Source of the DNA: an uncultured Gammaproteobacteria bacterium
GTDB taxonomy: Bacteria; Pseudomonadota; Gammaproteobacteria; CAMYKB01
Length of the DNA stretch: 64,000 nt
Assembly: GCA_947258875.1 (NCBI GenBank)
Contig: CAMYKB010000008.1
Coordinates: forward strand, 1-64,000
Direction of reading: 5' to 3'
Shown: positions 1 to 8,012 of the stretch, in pieces
Numbering within the stretch: position 1 is the stretch's first letter
Layout of the letters: every line of letters starts with the position of its first letter
Position numbers and translations under genes: made by a program
The notes under the pieces: generated by a model
Told to the model about the DNA's origin: nothing
Databases searched by the model: none
Seen by the model: the letters and a program-made list of their open reading frames with translations, nothing else

Positions 1-140
1 AGAGTACTTGATTCTTTAACAACGGCGCCTTTGGTAGCCTATGTTAGCCGTTACCAGTCTATTGCCCGGCCGGGGAGTACAGAAAAGTTTATAATGATGA
101 CCACGTACTCGCGATAAGCTAGGTTAGAAGTCTTAACAAG

Positions 141-1961
141 ATGAATCTGGACCAGATCATCATTCTTGCGATCCTCGTTGCTACTATCGCCATGTTCCTG
201 TGGGGGCGTTGGCGTCACGATATGGTGGCTCTGGCAGCGCTGCTGGCTTGTGTTGCTACCGGGCTCGTTGCTGGTGCCGAGGCCTTCACCGGCTTCGGCC
301 ACCCAGCAGTGATCACCGTTGCCTGTGTTTTGGTGCTGAGCCAGGGTCTGCAGGATACCGGGGCGGTGGATGCGCTGGCGGCGCGGGTGTTACCGAAGGC
401 CGCCGGACCGGTGATGATGATCGCGGCGCTTACCGGGCTGGGTGCATTGTTGTCCGCGTTCATGAACAACGTGGGCGCCATGGCTTTGTTGATGCCGCTG
501 GCCATCCAGGTGGCTGGCAAACATGACCTGCCGGCGGGCAAAGTGCTGATGCCGTTGTCCTTCGGCACCATCCTCGGCGGCATGACCACCCTGATCGGTA
601 CGCCACCCAATCTGATTGTCTCCGGTTTTCGGGAGCAGACCGACGCTGGCAGTTTTGCCATGTTTGATTTCAGTCCCGTGGGGCTGGCCATAGCCGGTCT
701 TGGTGTGATCTTCGTCGCCCTGCTCGGCTGGCGCATGGTGCCGGCGCGTCAACAGGCCAGTGACACCAGTTTCGATACCGGTACTTATCTCACCGAAGCG
801 CGGGTCACCGGCGAGGGCAAGGCGGCAGGCAAGAGCCTGGGCGAGGTGGACAAGATTTTGGCGGAGGCCGACGCCCAGGTGGTCGCCATGGTGCGTAACG
901 AGTTTCGTCTCACGGCACCGAACCCCTATCGGGTGTTGCAGGCCGGTGACATCCTGGTCATCGAGGCGGAGCCGGAGTCACTGGCGGCGGCCTTGACCAG
1001 CCTCGGTTTAATATTGGAACAGGAAGGCAAAGCTTCGACTTCGGATTCCGATGAAAACCAGGATGAGGAGCGCGCGGCGGATAAGAAAAAAGAGGAGACC
1101 GCTAGCGAGACCGTACTGCAGGAATTGGTGGTCATGCCTAACTCGTCCTTGGTCAATCGGTCCTCGGGCGGTATTCAGTTGCGGAATCGTTACGGTCTGA
1201 ACCTGTTGGCGATCTCCCGCCAGGGGCGACGCACTATCAAGCGGCTGCGTTCTACCCTGATCCAGGCGGGTGACGTGTTACTTATGCAAGGTGTGCCCGA
1301 GGCCTTGTCAGGATTCGCCACCGAGTTTGGTTGCGTGCCTTTGGCCAAACGATCCATCCGTATCCCCAACAAGCGCAGGGCGGCCATTGCAACCATCATC
1401 ATGGCGACGGCCATCGTCGGCGCCGCGTTTGGTTTACTGCCGGCGGCTATATCCTTTGCCGCCGGCATACTGTTGTTCATGGCATTCAGGGTGGTGCAAC
1501 CGCGCAAGGTCTATGAGGACATCGACTGGCCGGTCATTGTCATGCTCGGTGGCCTGTTTCCAGTGGCCGCGGCGCTGGCCTCCACCGGTGCCGCCGACTT
1601 GCTCGCAGGCTTTATGTTAGAGGGTATTGCCCAGGGCCATCCGATTATCGCCCTGGCGGTGATCCTCATTGTTACCATGACCCTGTCGGATTTCATGAAC
1701 AACGCCGCCACCGCCGCAGTCATGTGCCCCATTGCAATCAGTAGCGCGACCCAACTCGGTGTCAATACCGATTCTTTTCTCATGGCGGTGGCCATCGGCG
1801 CCTCCTGCGCATTTCTTACCCCCATCGGCCACCAGAACAATACGCTTATTCTCGGTCCCGGCGGTTTTCGCTTCAGCGATTACTGGCGACTGGGTCTGCC
1901 CATGGAGATACTGGTGGTTTTGATAGGTGTGCCCATGCTGTTGTGGGTGTGGCCGCTTTGA
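141..1961 (+). CDS. SLC13-family permease with two RCK_C (TrkA_C) domains
   Basis: This is a 606-residue inner-membrane protein of the SLC13/DASS (ArsB/NhaD-like) superfamily, expected to move an anion such as sulfate or a dicarboxylate with Na+ or H+. About five to six hydrophobic segments fill residues 1-200 and another set fills residues 405-606. Each half carries the family's repeated Asn-rich motif: FMNNVGA near residue 110 and FMNNAATAAV near residue 515, each followed by an IGTPPN-like or GHQNN loop. Between the halves lie two soluble RCK_C-like domains (about 210-290 and 325-400), joined by a highly charged Glu/Lys/Asp linker. The upstream ribosome site is weak, but no better start is visible. 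The substrate cannot be read from sequence. Class is confident, substrate is not. Confidence 0.88.
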   Translation: MNLDQIIILAILVATIAMFLWGRWRHDMVALAALLACVATGLVAGAEAFTGFGHPAVITVACVLVLSQGLQDTGAVDALAARVLPKAAGPVMMIAALTGLGALLSAFMNNVGAMALLMPLAIQVAGKHDLPAGKVLMPLSFGTILGGMTTLIGTPPNLIVSGFREQTDAGSFAMFDFSPVGLAIAGLGVIFVALLGWRMVPARQQASDTSFDTGTYLTEARVTGEGKAAGKSLGEVDKILAEADAQVVAMVRNEFRLTAPNPYRVLQAGDILVIEAEPESLAAALTSLGLILEQEGKASTSDSDENQDEERAADKKKEETASETVLQELVVMPNSSLVNRSSGGIQLRNRYGLNLLAISRQGRRTIKRLRSTLIQAGDVLLMQGVPEALSGFATEFGCVPLAKRSIRIPNKRRAAIATIIMATAIVGAAFGLLPAAISFAAGILLFMAFRVVQPRKVYEDIDWPVIVMLGGLFPVAAALASTGAADLLAGFMLEGIAQGHPIIALAVILIVTMTLSDFMNNAATAAVMCPIAISSATQLGVNTDSFLMAVAIGASCAFLTPIGHQNNTLILGPGGFRFSDYWRLGLPMEILVVLIGVPMLLWVWPL

Positions 1962-2078
1962 TGTCTCCTTGCTCAACACGTAATTCTAAGGAGTTCGAGT
2001 TGTTGAAACTCGTCCATATCAAGTACTCTGACCCCTTGATGTGCACCTCCAGGTTGTTTTATCAGGAATGAGATAAAG

Positions 2079-2972
2079 ATGCCTAATGTAAAACGTTTAT
2101 TTGTGACACTAATAGCTATTTCCACTCTGCTAATGGTGAATACCGCTTTTGCGGAGGAGCATGTCTGGAGAGCGGCAGATGGCGTATACAGGTATGGAAA
2201 TCCCGCTTACGGTTATTATTCGATGTTTGTGGTAACCGATGAAGGGGTTATTGCGATAGAACCTGTCAGTAGTACGCATTCTAAGGGCTTATTAAAAGCC
2301 ATCAGGAGTGTTACAAAAAAACCCATTCGCTACCTGCTGCACAGCCATAACCATTGGGATCACTCCAAGGGTGGCCAGGTCTTCCGTGATCAGGGCGCCA
2401 AAATTGTAGCTCACGAAGAAGCCGTTGAGTGGATGAAGGCCAATCCGCACCCGGATCTGGTGCTTCCTGATGAAGTCTGGACTGGAAACCGAAAGGATAT
2501 TGTTTTAGGTGGTAAAACAATTGAATTGCATTATATGGGAATGAATCACGGCCTTGGCATGACGGTATTTCTCATGCCCAAGGAACAAGTCGTATACATC
2601 GCTGATCTTGTGACGCCTAATCGAGTGCTTTTTTCTATCGCTGATTTCAACATCAAGGAATGGACACGGACACTGACAGAAATTGAAAAAATGAATTTCA
2701 AAACGGCTATCTACTCCCACTCCCATGCCAAAGAACCTTTTGGCACCAGGTCAGATGTAACTCAAACTCGCGAATTTATAGAAGATCTACAGGTGGCTAT
2801 CATCGCTGAATTCAAAAAAGGAACCTCGTTTTACGAAATTCCAGAAACCATAAAACTCAGCAAATACGAACACTGGGACTTTTATGACGAATGGCTGCCC
2901 ATCAATGCCTGGAAAATGATGTTCAGTATGGAGATGGGCTCCTTCCCCTGGCGACACGTCCCGGCGGATTAG
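2079..2972 (+). CDS. secreted metallo-beta-lactamase-fold hydrolase
   Basis: This 297-residue protein has an N-terminal Sec signal (hydrophobic residues 8-24, cleavage probably after AFA at about 25), so it is expected in the periplasm. The MBL-fold zinc motif HxHxDH is intact as H90-N-H92-W-D94-H95. It is followed by a conserved His in the MNHGLG segment, the bridging Asp in YIADLV, and a final His in the YSHSHAKE segment. These are the ligands of a two-zinc site. The family includes lactamases, thiol hydrolases and quinoprotein-associated hydrolases, and nothing here selects among them. The gene stands alone, and its codon use looks more AT-rich than the permease before it. The family call is secure, the substrate unknown. 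Confidence 0.85.
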   Translation: MPNVKRLFVTLIAISTLLMVNTAFAEEHVWRAADGVYRYGNPAYGYYSMFVVTDEGVIAIEPVSSTHSKGLLKAIRSVTKKPIRYLLHSHNHWDHSKGGQVFRDQGAKIVAHEEAVEWMKANPHPDLVLPDEVWTGNRKDIVLGGKTIELHYMGMNHGLGMTVFLMPKEQVVYIADLVTPNRVLFSIADFNIKEWTRTLTEIEKMNFKTAIYSHSHAKEPFGTRSDVTQTREFIEDLQVAIIAEFKKGTSFYEIPETIKLSKYEHWDFYDEWLPINAWKMMFSMEMGSFPWRHVPAD

Positions 2973-3039
2973 TCGAGGAAATATATGATCAAGGTTTCAG
3001 AGTATTTGAACTAAAAAACCAGTGCACTTGAAAATTAAA

Positions 3040-3402
3040 ATGAGACCCGCGCCATTCATATCGTTATTAGTTGTATCATCGGCATTTGCTGAAGTATCCG
3101 ACAAAATTGCATCGATACCTCAACTCTGGACGCAAGGTATTATCGTCGCAGCCATTATATTGTTTCTTGTTCGATGGTCTGTTTGGTTTAGTATTTTAGG
3201 GATATTGATTGCAGTCTTTTTTGGCACCGCATCTTATGAAATGCTTGCAGATCCATTTATCGGGCCCGCAATAATCAGGGAGCAAGGTATTCCGTATGTC
3301 GTGTCAGCTTATAGCCCGGCATTATTAATAGCGTTTGCTATCGTTGCAAGCATCATCTTAAATCGCAGGCGACTTGGGCAGGAAGATCATCATCGCACAT
3401 AG
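3040..3402 (+). CDS. small membrane protein of unknown function
   Basis: This 120-residue protein is not recognised. I start it at ATG 3040; the longer reading frame begins at a GTG (3022) with no clear ribosome site. It opens with a short hydrophobic, signal-like stretch ending in SSAFAE. Two further hydrophobic segments follow (around residues 30-65 and 90-112), and it ends in a basic, His-rich tail. It sits 67 bases after the MBL-fold gene in the same orientation, so the two may be co-transcribed, and a palindromic repeat follows its stop. It could be a small integral membrane partner, but that is inference from position only. Confidence 0.5.
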   Translation: MRPAPFISLLVVSSAFAEVSDKIASIPQLWTQGIIVAAIILFLVRWSVWFSILGILIAVFFGTASYEMLADPFIGPAIIREQGIPYVVSAYSPALLIAFAIVASIILNRRRLGQEDHHRT

Positions 3403-3425
3403 CCTATAAATATATCTTTTACTGG

Positions 3426-3445
3426 ATACCCGCTTCCGCGGGTAT
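3426..3445. repeat. REP-like palindrome (ATACCCGC..GCGGGTAT)
   Basis: A perfect 8-bp inverted repeat with a TTCC loop, inside the longer string TGGATACCCGC-N4-GCGGGTATGAC. This closely resembles a palindrome dispersed through many proteobacterial genomes (TGGAT-CCCGC-loop-GCGGG-ATGAC). It lies downstream of the small membrane protein and lacks a T-run, so it is better read as a REP-type element than as a classical terminator. Confidence 0.65.
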
Positions 3446-3597
3446 GACACATAATCGATAAGATCGGCCCGTATTGATCTGTGGAACACCCGTTACACCA
3501 TAGCAAAACAATTTGCCTCGCCTGGACAAATAATAAGAGTTTGATCTATACAACAGGTAAGCTGGCAATTTCTTATAACCCGTCATGAGGTTGAACC

Positions 3598-4740
3598 ATG
3601 CACTACCCGCTCTTTCACCAGGCCGTTTTCATTTCGATACTTGCTACCTGCCTGCTGGCTCCGGCAGTACATGGGGTTGGCCCTGATGCCGATGCCACCG
3701 CGCTGATAGAGAACCTCGGGCTGAGGGAATCAGCCAAACCCATCAAGGATTCGCCGCACTGGAGAAAACCGCAGAAGATTGTTGTGTTGTTGCCCACAAA
3801 CCGCACACCTGCACGGGCTGACTACAAGGCCTGGCTGCAGCAGGCGGCGGGTGATGCGGAGATGATTTATATCGCCACGCCCGAGGAGCTGGAACTGGAA
3901 AAGGACGATGCCGATGTGTACCTGGGCTTTTGCCAGCACGTGTCGCCCGATATGGAAAAGCTGCGCTGGGTGCAGAATTATTATGTCGGTGTCGACCGCT
4001 GCACGAATAATGAACTGCTGTTGCAAGGGAACGTATTGCTCACCAATACCAAGGCCATCCCCGGCCCCGGCATGGCAGAACATGCGATGGCGATGATGTT
4101 GATGCTGACGCATAAGATGCACGTGTTCTATCAGCAACAACAGCGATCGGAATGGCGCCGCCTGCCTAACGCCACCGAGCAGGTGATCGAGGTCAACGGC
4201 AAGACCATGCTGGTCGTCGGCCTGGGTGGTATCGGCCAGCAGGTAGCGAAACGCGCCCATGGCCTTGGCATGCGCGTGATCGCAACCCGCAATTCGAGCC
4301 GCAATGGACCTGACTATGTTGAATACGTTGGCCTTGCAGATGAGATGACAGAACTCGCCAAACAGGCGGATGTGGTAGTGAATATCACGCCGCTGACAAA
4401 AGCCACCACCGGCATGTTCAACCGCGCTTTTTTCAAGGCCATGAAACCCGGCGCCTACTTTATCAACATTGGCCGTGGCAAGAGTGTGGTCACCGAAGAC
4501 CTGATGGCAGCACTCAACAACGAGGAGATCGCCGGCGCCGCACTGGATGTCACCGACCCCGAACCCTTACCGGCCGATCATCCGTTATGGAAAATGCCCA
4601 ATGTAATTATCACCCCGCACAACAGCGCACCATCGGATCAGATGATGCAGCGCTTCTGGACATTGGTGCGCGAGAACCTGCGCCGTTATACGGCCGGTGA
4701 ACCCATGCTTAATGTTGTTGATATCAAGCGGGGTTATTGA
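3598..4740 (+). CDS. D-2-hydroxyacid dehydrogenase family protein with an export signal
   Basis: This 380-residue protein belongs to the NAD(P)-dependent D-isomer 2-hydroxyacid dehydrogenase family, which interconverts 2-keto and 2-hydroxy acids. The nucleotide-binding GxGxxG motif is present as VVGLGGIGQQ (about residue 205). The catalytic triad is readable: Arg in NIGRGKS, Glu in DPEPL, and His in ITPHNS. The N-terminus is odd. About 25 hydrophobic residues (ISILATCLLAPAVHG) look like a Sec signal or membrane anchor, although NAD(H) is cytoplasmic. No alternative start removes it without damaging the fold, because the first internal Met is far downstream. The gene is monocistronic and flanked by repeats. 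Family confident, substrate and location uncertain. Confidence 0.82.
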   Translation: MHYPLFHQAVFISILATCLLAPAVHGVGPDADATALIENLGLRESAKPIKDSPHWRKPQKIVVLLPTNRTPARADYKAWLQQAAGDAEMIYIATPEELELEKDDADVYLGFCQHVSPDMEKLRWVQNYYVGVDRCTNNELLLQGNVLLTNTKAIPGPGMAEHAMAMMLMLTHKMHVFYQQQQRSEWRRLPNATEQVIEVNGKTMLVVGLGGIGQQVAKRAHGLGMRVIATRNSSRNGPDYVEYVGLADEMTELAKQADVVVNITPLTKATTGMFNRAFFKAMKPGAYFINIGRGKSVVTEDLMAALNNEEIAGAALDVTDPEPLPADHPLWKMPNVIITPHNSAPSDQMMQRFWTLVRENLRRYTAGEPMLNVVDIKRGY

Positions 4741-4857
4741 TTGTTATATATCCGGTAGACAATTGCTTGATAAACCTAAAACCGCAACCCTGACCTGATT
4801 ATATTCGAGCGTTATCAAAACAAGGCGCATTTCTCAATTCTATTGGCAGATGATGCA

Positions 4858-5238
4858 ATGACTAAATATTATTACATGTCCCTATTTGCAGCCCTATTGT
4901 TCATGTCAATGAAGATCTATGCAGAACCGGTGCTGTATGGGATTTATTCAAACTTTAACGCTGAAGAAGAAGAGCTTTCCGGAATGGAAATGTTCTTTTT
5001 GAATGATGGCAGGGCGGGAAAATGTGATCAGTCCATCTTATTTCAAGTTGCTGAAGGATGGCCTCAATATCCTGAACTGCTGGACTGTTGTGCATGCTCG
5101 GCCGGAAACATCCAGTTTCAATCAAAGAACTGGGGAAAGTTCATCGGACACGTTGATAACGGCCACTTAATCGGTGAGTTCACCGATAGCAAGCACACAG
5201 TAAAATTAAAAAGAGGAAAAAGTTACTGGCAAAAGTAA
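4858..5238 (+). CDS. secreted hypothetical protein
   Basis: This 126-residue protein is not recognised. The start is taken at ATG 4858, because the longer frame opens with TTG at 4843. Residues 1-22 form a signal peptide (MTKYYYMSLFAALLF, cleavage likely after IYA). The mature part is about 100 residues with acidic and aromatic character, a Cys cluster (LDCCACSAG) plus one earlier Cys, and a basic C-terminus. Four Cys suggest disulfides in the periplasm, which is inference. It has low GC compared with the backbone and sits between an orphan dehydrogenase and an inverted REP pair, consistent with accessory DNA. Confidence 0.5.
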   Translation: MTKYYYMSLFAALLFMSMKIYAEPVLYGIYSNFNAEEEELSGMEMFFLNDGRAGKCDQSILFQVAEGWPQYPELLDCCACSAGNIQFQSKNWGKFIGHVDNGHLIGEFTDSKHTVKLKRGKSYWQK

Positions 5239-5397
5239 TAATGCATAAAAACGAACACCTATAGTCTGGCAGGTTTACTCATGCGCTCATACCGGCATGA
5301 GAATGTTGAGTTGCCCTGCATACTATAGAGCCGTCTGAACGTAGTTGAGGTGGATATTGTTGATCGAAATTGAACGGGGTTATTGATTAATGTGATC

Positions 5398-5489
5398 GTT
5401 GGGGTTTGCTACACTCACCCCAACCTACAAGTAAATATCAATATTAGCTCACCGTAGGTTGGGGTGAGTGGTGTTCTACGAACCCCAAC
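5398..5489. repeat. inverted pair of GTAGGTTGGGGTG-type REP elements
   Basis: Two copies of a roughly 33-base element face each other. The left copy reads GTTGGGGTTTGCTACACTCA and ends CCCCAACCTAC. The right copy starts GTAGGTTGGGGTGAGTG and ends GAACCCCAAC. Each copy can fold on itself through GTTGGGG/CCCCAAC, and the pair forms a larger cruciform. The GTAGGTTGGGGTGAG...GAACCCCAAC sequence is a familiar dispersed palindrome of proteobacterial genomes. It lies between the convergent ends of the hypothetical gene and the outer-membrane barrel gene, where it may also stop transcription from both sides. Confidence 0.75.
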
Positions 5490-5502
5490 AATGATTAAAC
5501 AA

Positions 5503-6702
5503 TCAAAAATACCAACCGAGTTCTACTTGCAGATAATCATCGTCGCGCAGGCTGTAGAGTACATCCTGTGGGTCGATATTACTGAATAACTGCAGTTCGC
5601 CACTGAGTTTGAAACTGTTACCCAGGCGGCGGCTGGCTTCGATACGAAAACTACGGCTGTCACTGTCAAGATCAATAATGCTGCCTGCCAGAATTTCTGT
5701 ACTCTGTGCATCATTAAATGCCAGGCGCGCGCCGGCGAACACATCATCCTGAAATGGCACCCGCGCGGCTTCTCCACGGTCATCGTAGTGATACTCAACA
5801 ATGGCGCCCAGATCCAGTGCGGATTCGAAAATACCGTAAAAGGTGTATTCAAAACCACCTACCGCGGCGGCGTAGCTGTCCACCGGGTTGTCCTGATATA
5901 TTGCTTCCAGTTTCCACAACCAGTTACCCAGGATGGCTGACACATCCAGACTGCTTTGGTCGATGAGGTTATAGCGCGGCACCAGAACGGGATTACCGTT
6001 GCCATCCAGCACGGGCAGCAGTTCGGGATTGCGTGCGGTACCACTGAAATGCGCCAGCCCGATTTCCCAGGCACCTATGATGATCTTGCTGCGCAGGGCC
6101 CAATCGATATGTTGCTGTTCGTCATCGGATTCATATTCGGCGCGGTCGGTATCGACGACTAACGGCGTGCGCAATCGCCCTTCCGCGCCGGGGAAGCTGC
6201 GTTCGCGGAAAGCGGGCAGAACGAAGAATTCCAGAGCGCCCCAATCCTGTAACCAGGTGGCCTGAATCATCGGCTGTCCGAGTTTGTCTTCGCCGTCGAG
6301 GTTTTCGACCAGGTCGGTTTGATTAATGATATCGACCAGGTGCTGCGACTCGGTGACACCCCAAAACACCTTGCCGATACCGAAACGCCATTCCCAGTCA
6401 CCCCGGGTCAGCCGGTGGTTCAGTTCACGGATATCGGCATGGCTGCGTTCCTCATCATTTTGATCAAGACGCGCAAATGCAATGAATGTGAAACCTTGGC
6501 GACGGTTGTCCCACTCATGGTAGTACTCAGGCTTGAAGGCCAGCGAGGCGTTCTCATCATTGTACTGTGCGGGACTCAGCGCATCATCCGGGAAATAACG
6601 CAACTCCGCGCTGATATCGCCAGACCACACACCAGCCACAACTGGCTGAACAGCCGACGGCAACAGTATGCCTGCGATTAAGGCAATATATTTTGCATCC
6701 AT
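5503..6702 (-). CDS. outer-membrane beta-barrel protein
   Basis: About 399 residues. I begin at the ATG at 6702 because this gives a proper signal peptide (MDAKYIALIAGILLPSAV..AG) and avoids overlap with the upstream gene. The open frame itself runs back to 6780. The mature protein alternates polar and aromatic residues in short strands separated by acidic loops (SDDEQQH, LDSDSRS), and it ends in Tyr-Phe. A C-terminal aromatic is the usual signature for BAM-inserted barrels. It is the last gene of the TetR-controlled operon, after the MMPL transporter, LolA-like protein and thioesterase, so it is the natural outer-membrane exit or docking point of that system. I cannot assign a named family with certainty. 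Confidence 0.72.
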   Translation of the reverse strand: MDAKYIALIAGILLPSAVQPVVAGVWSGDISAELRYFPDDALSPAQYNDENASLAFKPEYYHEWDNRRQGFTFIAFARLDQNDEERSHADIRELNHRLTRGDWEWRFGIGKVFWGVTESQHLVDIINQTDLVENLDGEDKLGQPMIQATWLQDWGALEFFVLPAFRERSFPGAEGRLRTPLVVDTDRAEYESDDEQQHIDWALRSKIIIGAWEIGLAHFSGTARNPELLPVLDGNGNPVLVPRYNLIDQSSLDVSAILGNWLWKLEAIYQDNPVDSYAAAVGGFEYTFYGIFESALDLGAIVEYHYDDRGEAARVPFQDDVFAGARLAFNDAQSTEILAGSIIDLDSDSRSFRIEASRRLGNSFKLSGELQLFSNIDPQDVLYSLRDDDYLQVELGWYF

Positions 6703-6709
6703 CTTGTGT

Positions 6710-7219
6710 TTATCCCGTAGGATCGAACCAGCGTTCAAAACCTGCCGGCATCTCCGGGCTGGCATGCTCACCATATCCAAGCGCCTCGATCAATTCAGTA
6801 CTGGACACCTTATCCCTGCCGCACATAAACAGACCACGGAGGCGGCCGATGGCTACCACCTTGTCGCCAATCCTGAAGCGCTGTTCCATGTAAAACCATT
6901 TTTCATCCCAGCCGATGATGCGAGTATGCAACTGATATTTTTGAAACGGATCAAGGGAGCGGCGAAAATGCATACACGCATAGCCAACGACAGGGTACCA
7001 GCGGCGTTTCAGCATAGTCTTTAAAAAATCCAGACGTAGAATCATATCGGTACGCCCCAAGTCCATGATTGTGAGATAACGCCCATTATTCATGTGCAGA
7101 TTGGTATCGAGATCATTCGGCAGCACCCTGAATTCGGTAACCGAATCATCGAGCAACTGCAGCTTTGGCCGCTGCCAGGCAGTCAGCAGCAACCACAGCA
7201 GGCGAAAATAGAGGTTCAT
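6710..7219 (-). CDS. hotdog-fold acyl-CoA thioesterase (THEM6/4HBT-like)
   Basis: This 169-residue protein has a short hydrophobic N-terminus (residues 3-15) and then a single hotdog domain. The core motif DLDTNLHMNNGRYLTIMDLGR (about residues 36-56) matches the D-x-x-x-H-x-N-N active-site segment of 4-hydroxybenzoyl-CoA/acyl-CoA thioesterases. Such enzymes cleave fatty acyl-CoA or acyl-ACP thioesters. The N-terminal hydrophobic stretch suggests membrane association. It lies 13 bases after the LolA-like gene and just before the barrel gene in the same operon, which suggests the system handles acylated lipids. The enzyme class is good; the physiological acyl chain is unknown. Confidence 0.8.
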   Translation of the reverse strand: MNLYFRLLWLLLTAWQRPKLQLLDDSVTEFRVLPNDLDTNLHMNNGRYLTIMDLGRTDMILRLDFLKTMLKRRWYPVVGYACMHFRRSLDPFQKYQLHTRIIGWDEKWFYMEQRFRIGDKVVAIGRLRGLFMCGRDKVSSTELIEALGYGEHASPEMPAGFERWFDPTG

Positions 7220-7232
7220 AGTATCAACTTCA

Positions 7233-8012
7233 CTAGCGCACGCTGCTGAGAGTGTTGGAGTTAAAGTCGCGATCCGTCAGGCCTGTGCGAAATTGATAGT
7301 TCGACCACTTAAGCAGTGTGCTTTTACCGTTCTGATGATTTTGCACAAACATCTCATCCGGCCTCCAGTAACGGCCGATATATTCCTTGTATCCTCGAGA
7401 ATCCAGAGTTTTGAGCAATGCGTTTTTACGATCATAAAACTCAACTTTGACGACGCGATACTCTGCCTGGTCTCTCCACACAATTTGCCGCGTATAACCA
7501 GAATACTCATATTCGGGTTTGCGTTCAGTGACATAGCACTGCCATTCGCCACAGGCCTCATCACGCAGGTATTTGTAGGAATACTTCTCGACTTCCTGGG
7601 AACCGAGGTCTTCGAATGCAAACTCGCTACCCATGAAGGGGCCAGACTTGTTACGCGAGTTAATGCGTTTAACACGCTTGAGCGCCGGTAGATACAACCA
7701 TTGATCGTCCGGCTTGAGTCCATGCGAGAACGTCAGCATCGCCGTACCCTTCACATCCCGTGGCTCATCAAAGATCGACATACTCTTGTCGCCTTCTCCT
7801 TCACCTTCAAGGGTCCGAATACGAATATATCGCACACTTTCGTTGCCTTTGCGGTTGCGCAGGGTCATGGTCATGTCTGCGATAAAATCACCGAATCCAG
7901 CATCGCGTTCATCGGCCGCTTTGGCGATCGCCAGGCCTTTCTCTTCGGGTGTTTCGGCCATAGCATTACTGGATAAACCAATACACAATAAAAGTATCCA
8001 TAAGTGTTTCAT
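7233..8012 (-). CDS. LolA-like outer membrane lipoprotein-sorting family protein
   Basis: This 259-residue periplasmic protein has a clear signal peptide (MKHLWILLLCIGLSSNAMA). The rest fits the family annotated 'outer membrane lipoprotein-sorting protein' (LolA-like half-barrel). Visible family features are the D-MTLRNRKG strand, the IFDEPRDVKGTAML segment, DQWLYLPALKRVKRI, and GSEFAFEDLGS. These proteins are found next to MMPL/RND transporters and are thought to bind a hydrophobic ligand in an open beta-sheet cavity. The ATG overlaps the stop of the MMPL gene by four bases (ATGA), with GAGGAG eight bases upstream, so the two are translationally coupled. It is therefore a likely periplasmic shuttle partner of that transporter. 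Confidence 0.85.
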   Translation of the reverse strand: MKHLWILLLCIGLSSNAMAETPEEKGLAIAKAADERDAGFGDFIADMTMTLRNRKGNESVRYIRIRTLEGEGEGDKSMSIFDEPRDVKGTAMLTFSHGLKPDDQWLYLPALKRVKRINSRNKSGPFMGSEFAFEDLGSQEVEKYSYKYLRDEACGEWQCYVTERKPEYEYSGYTRQIVWRDQAEYRVVKVEFYDRKNALLKTLDSRGYKEYIGRYWRPDEMFVQNHQNGKSTLLKWSNYQFRTGLTDRDFNSNTLSSVR

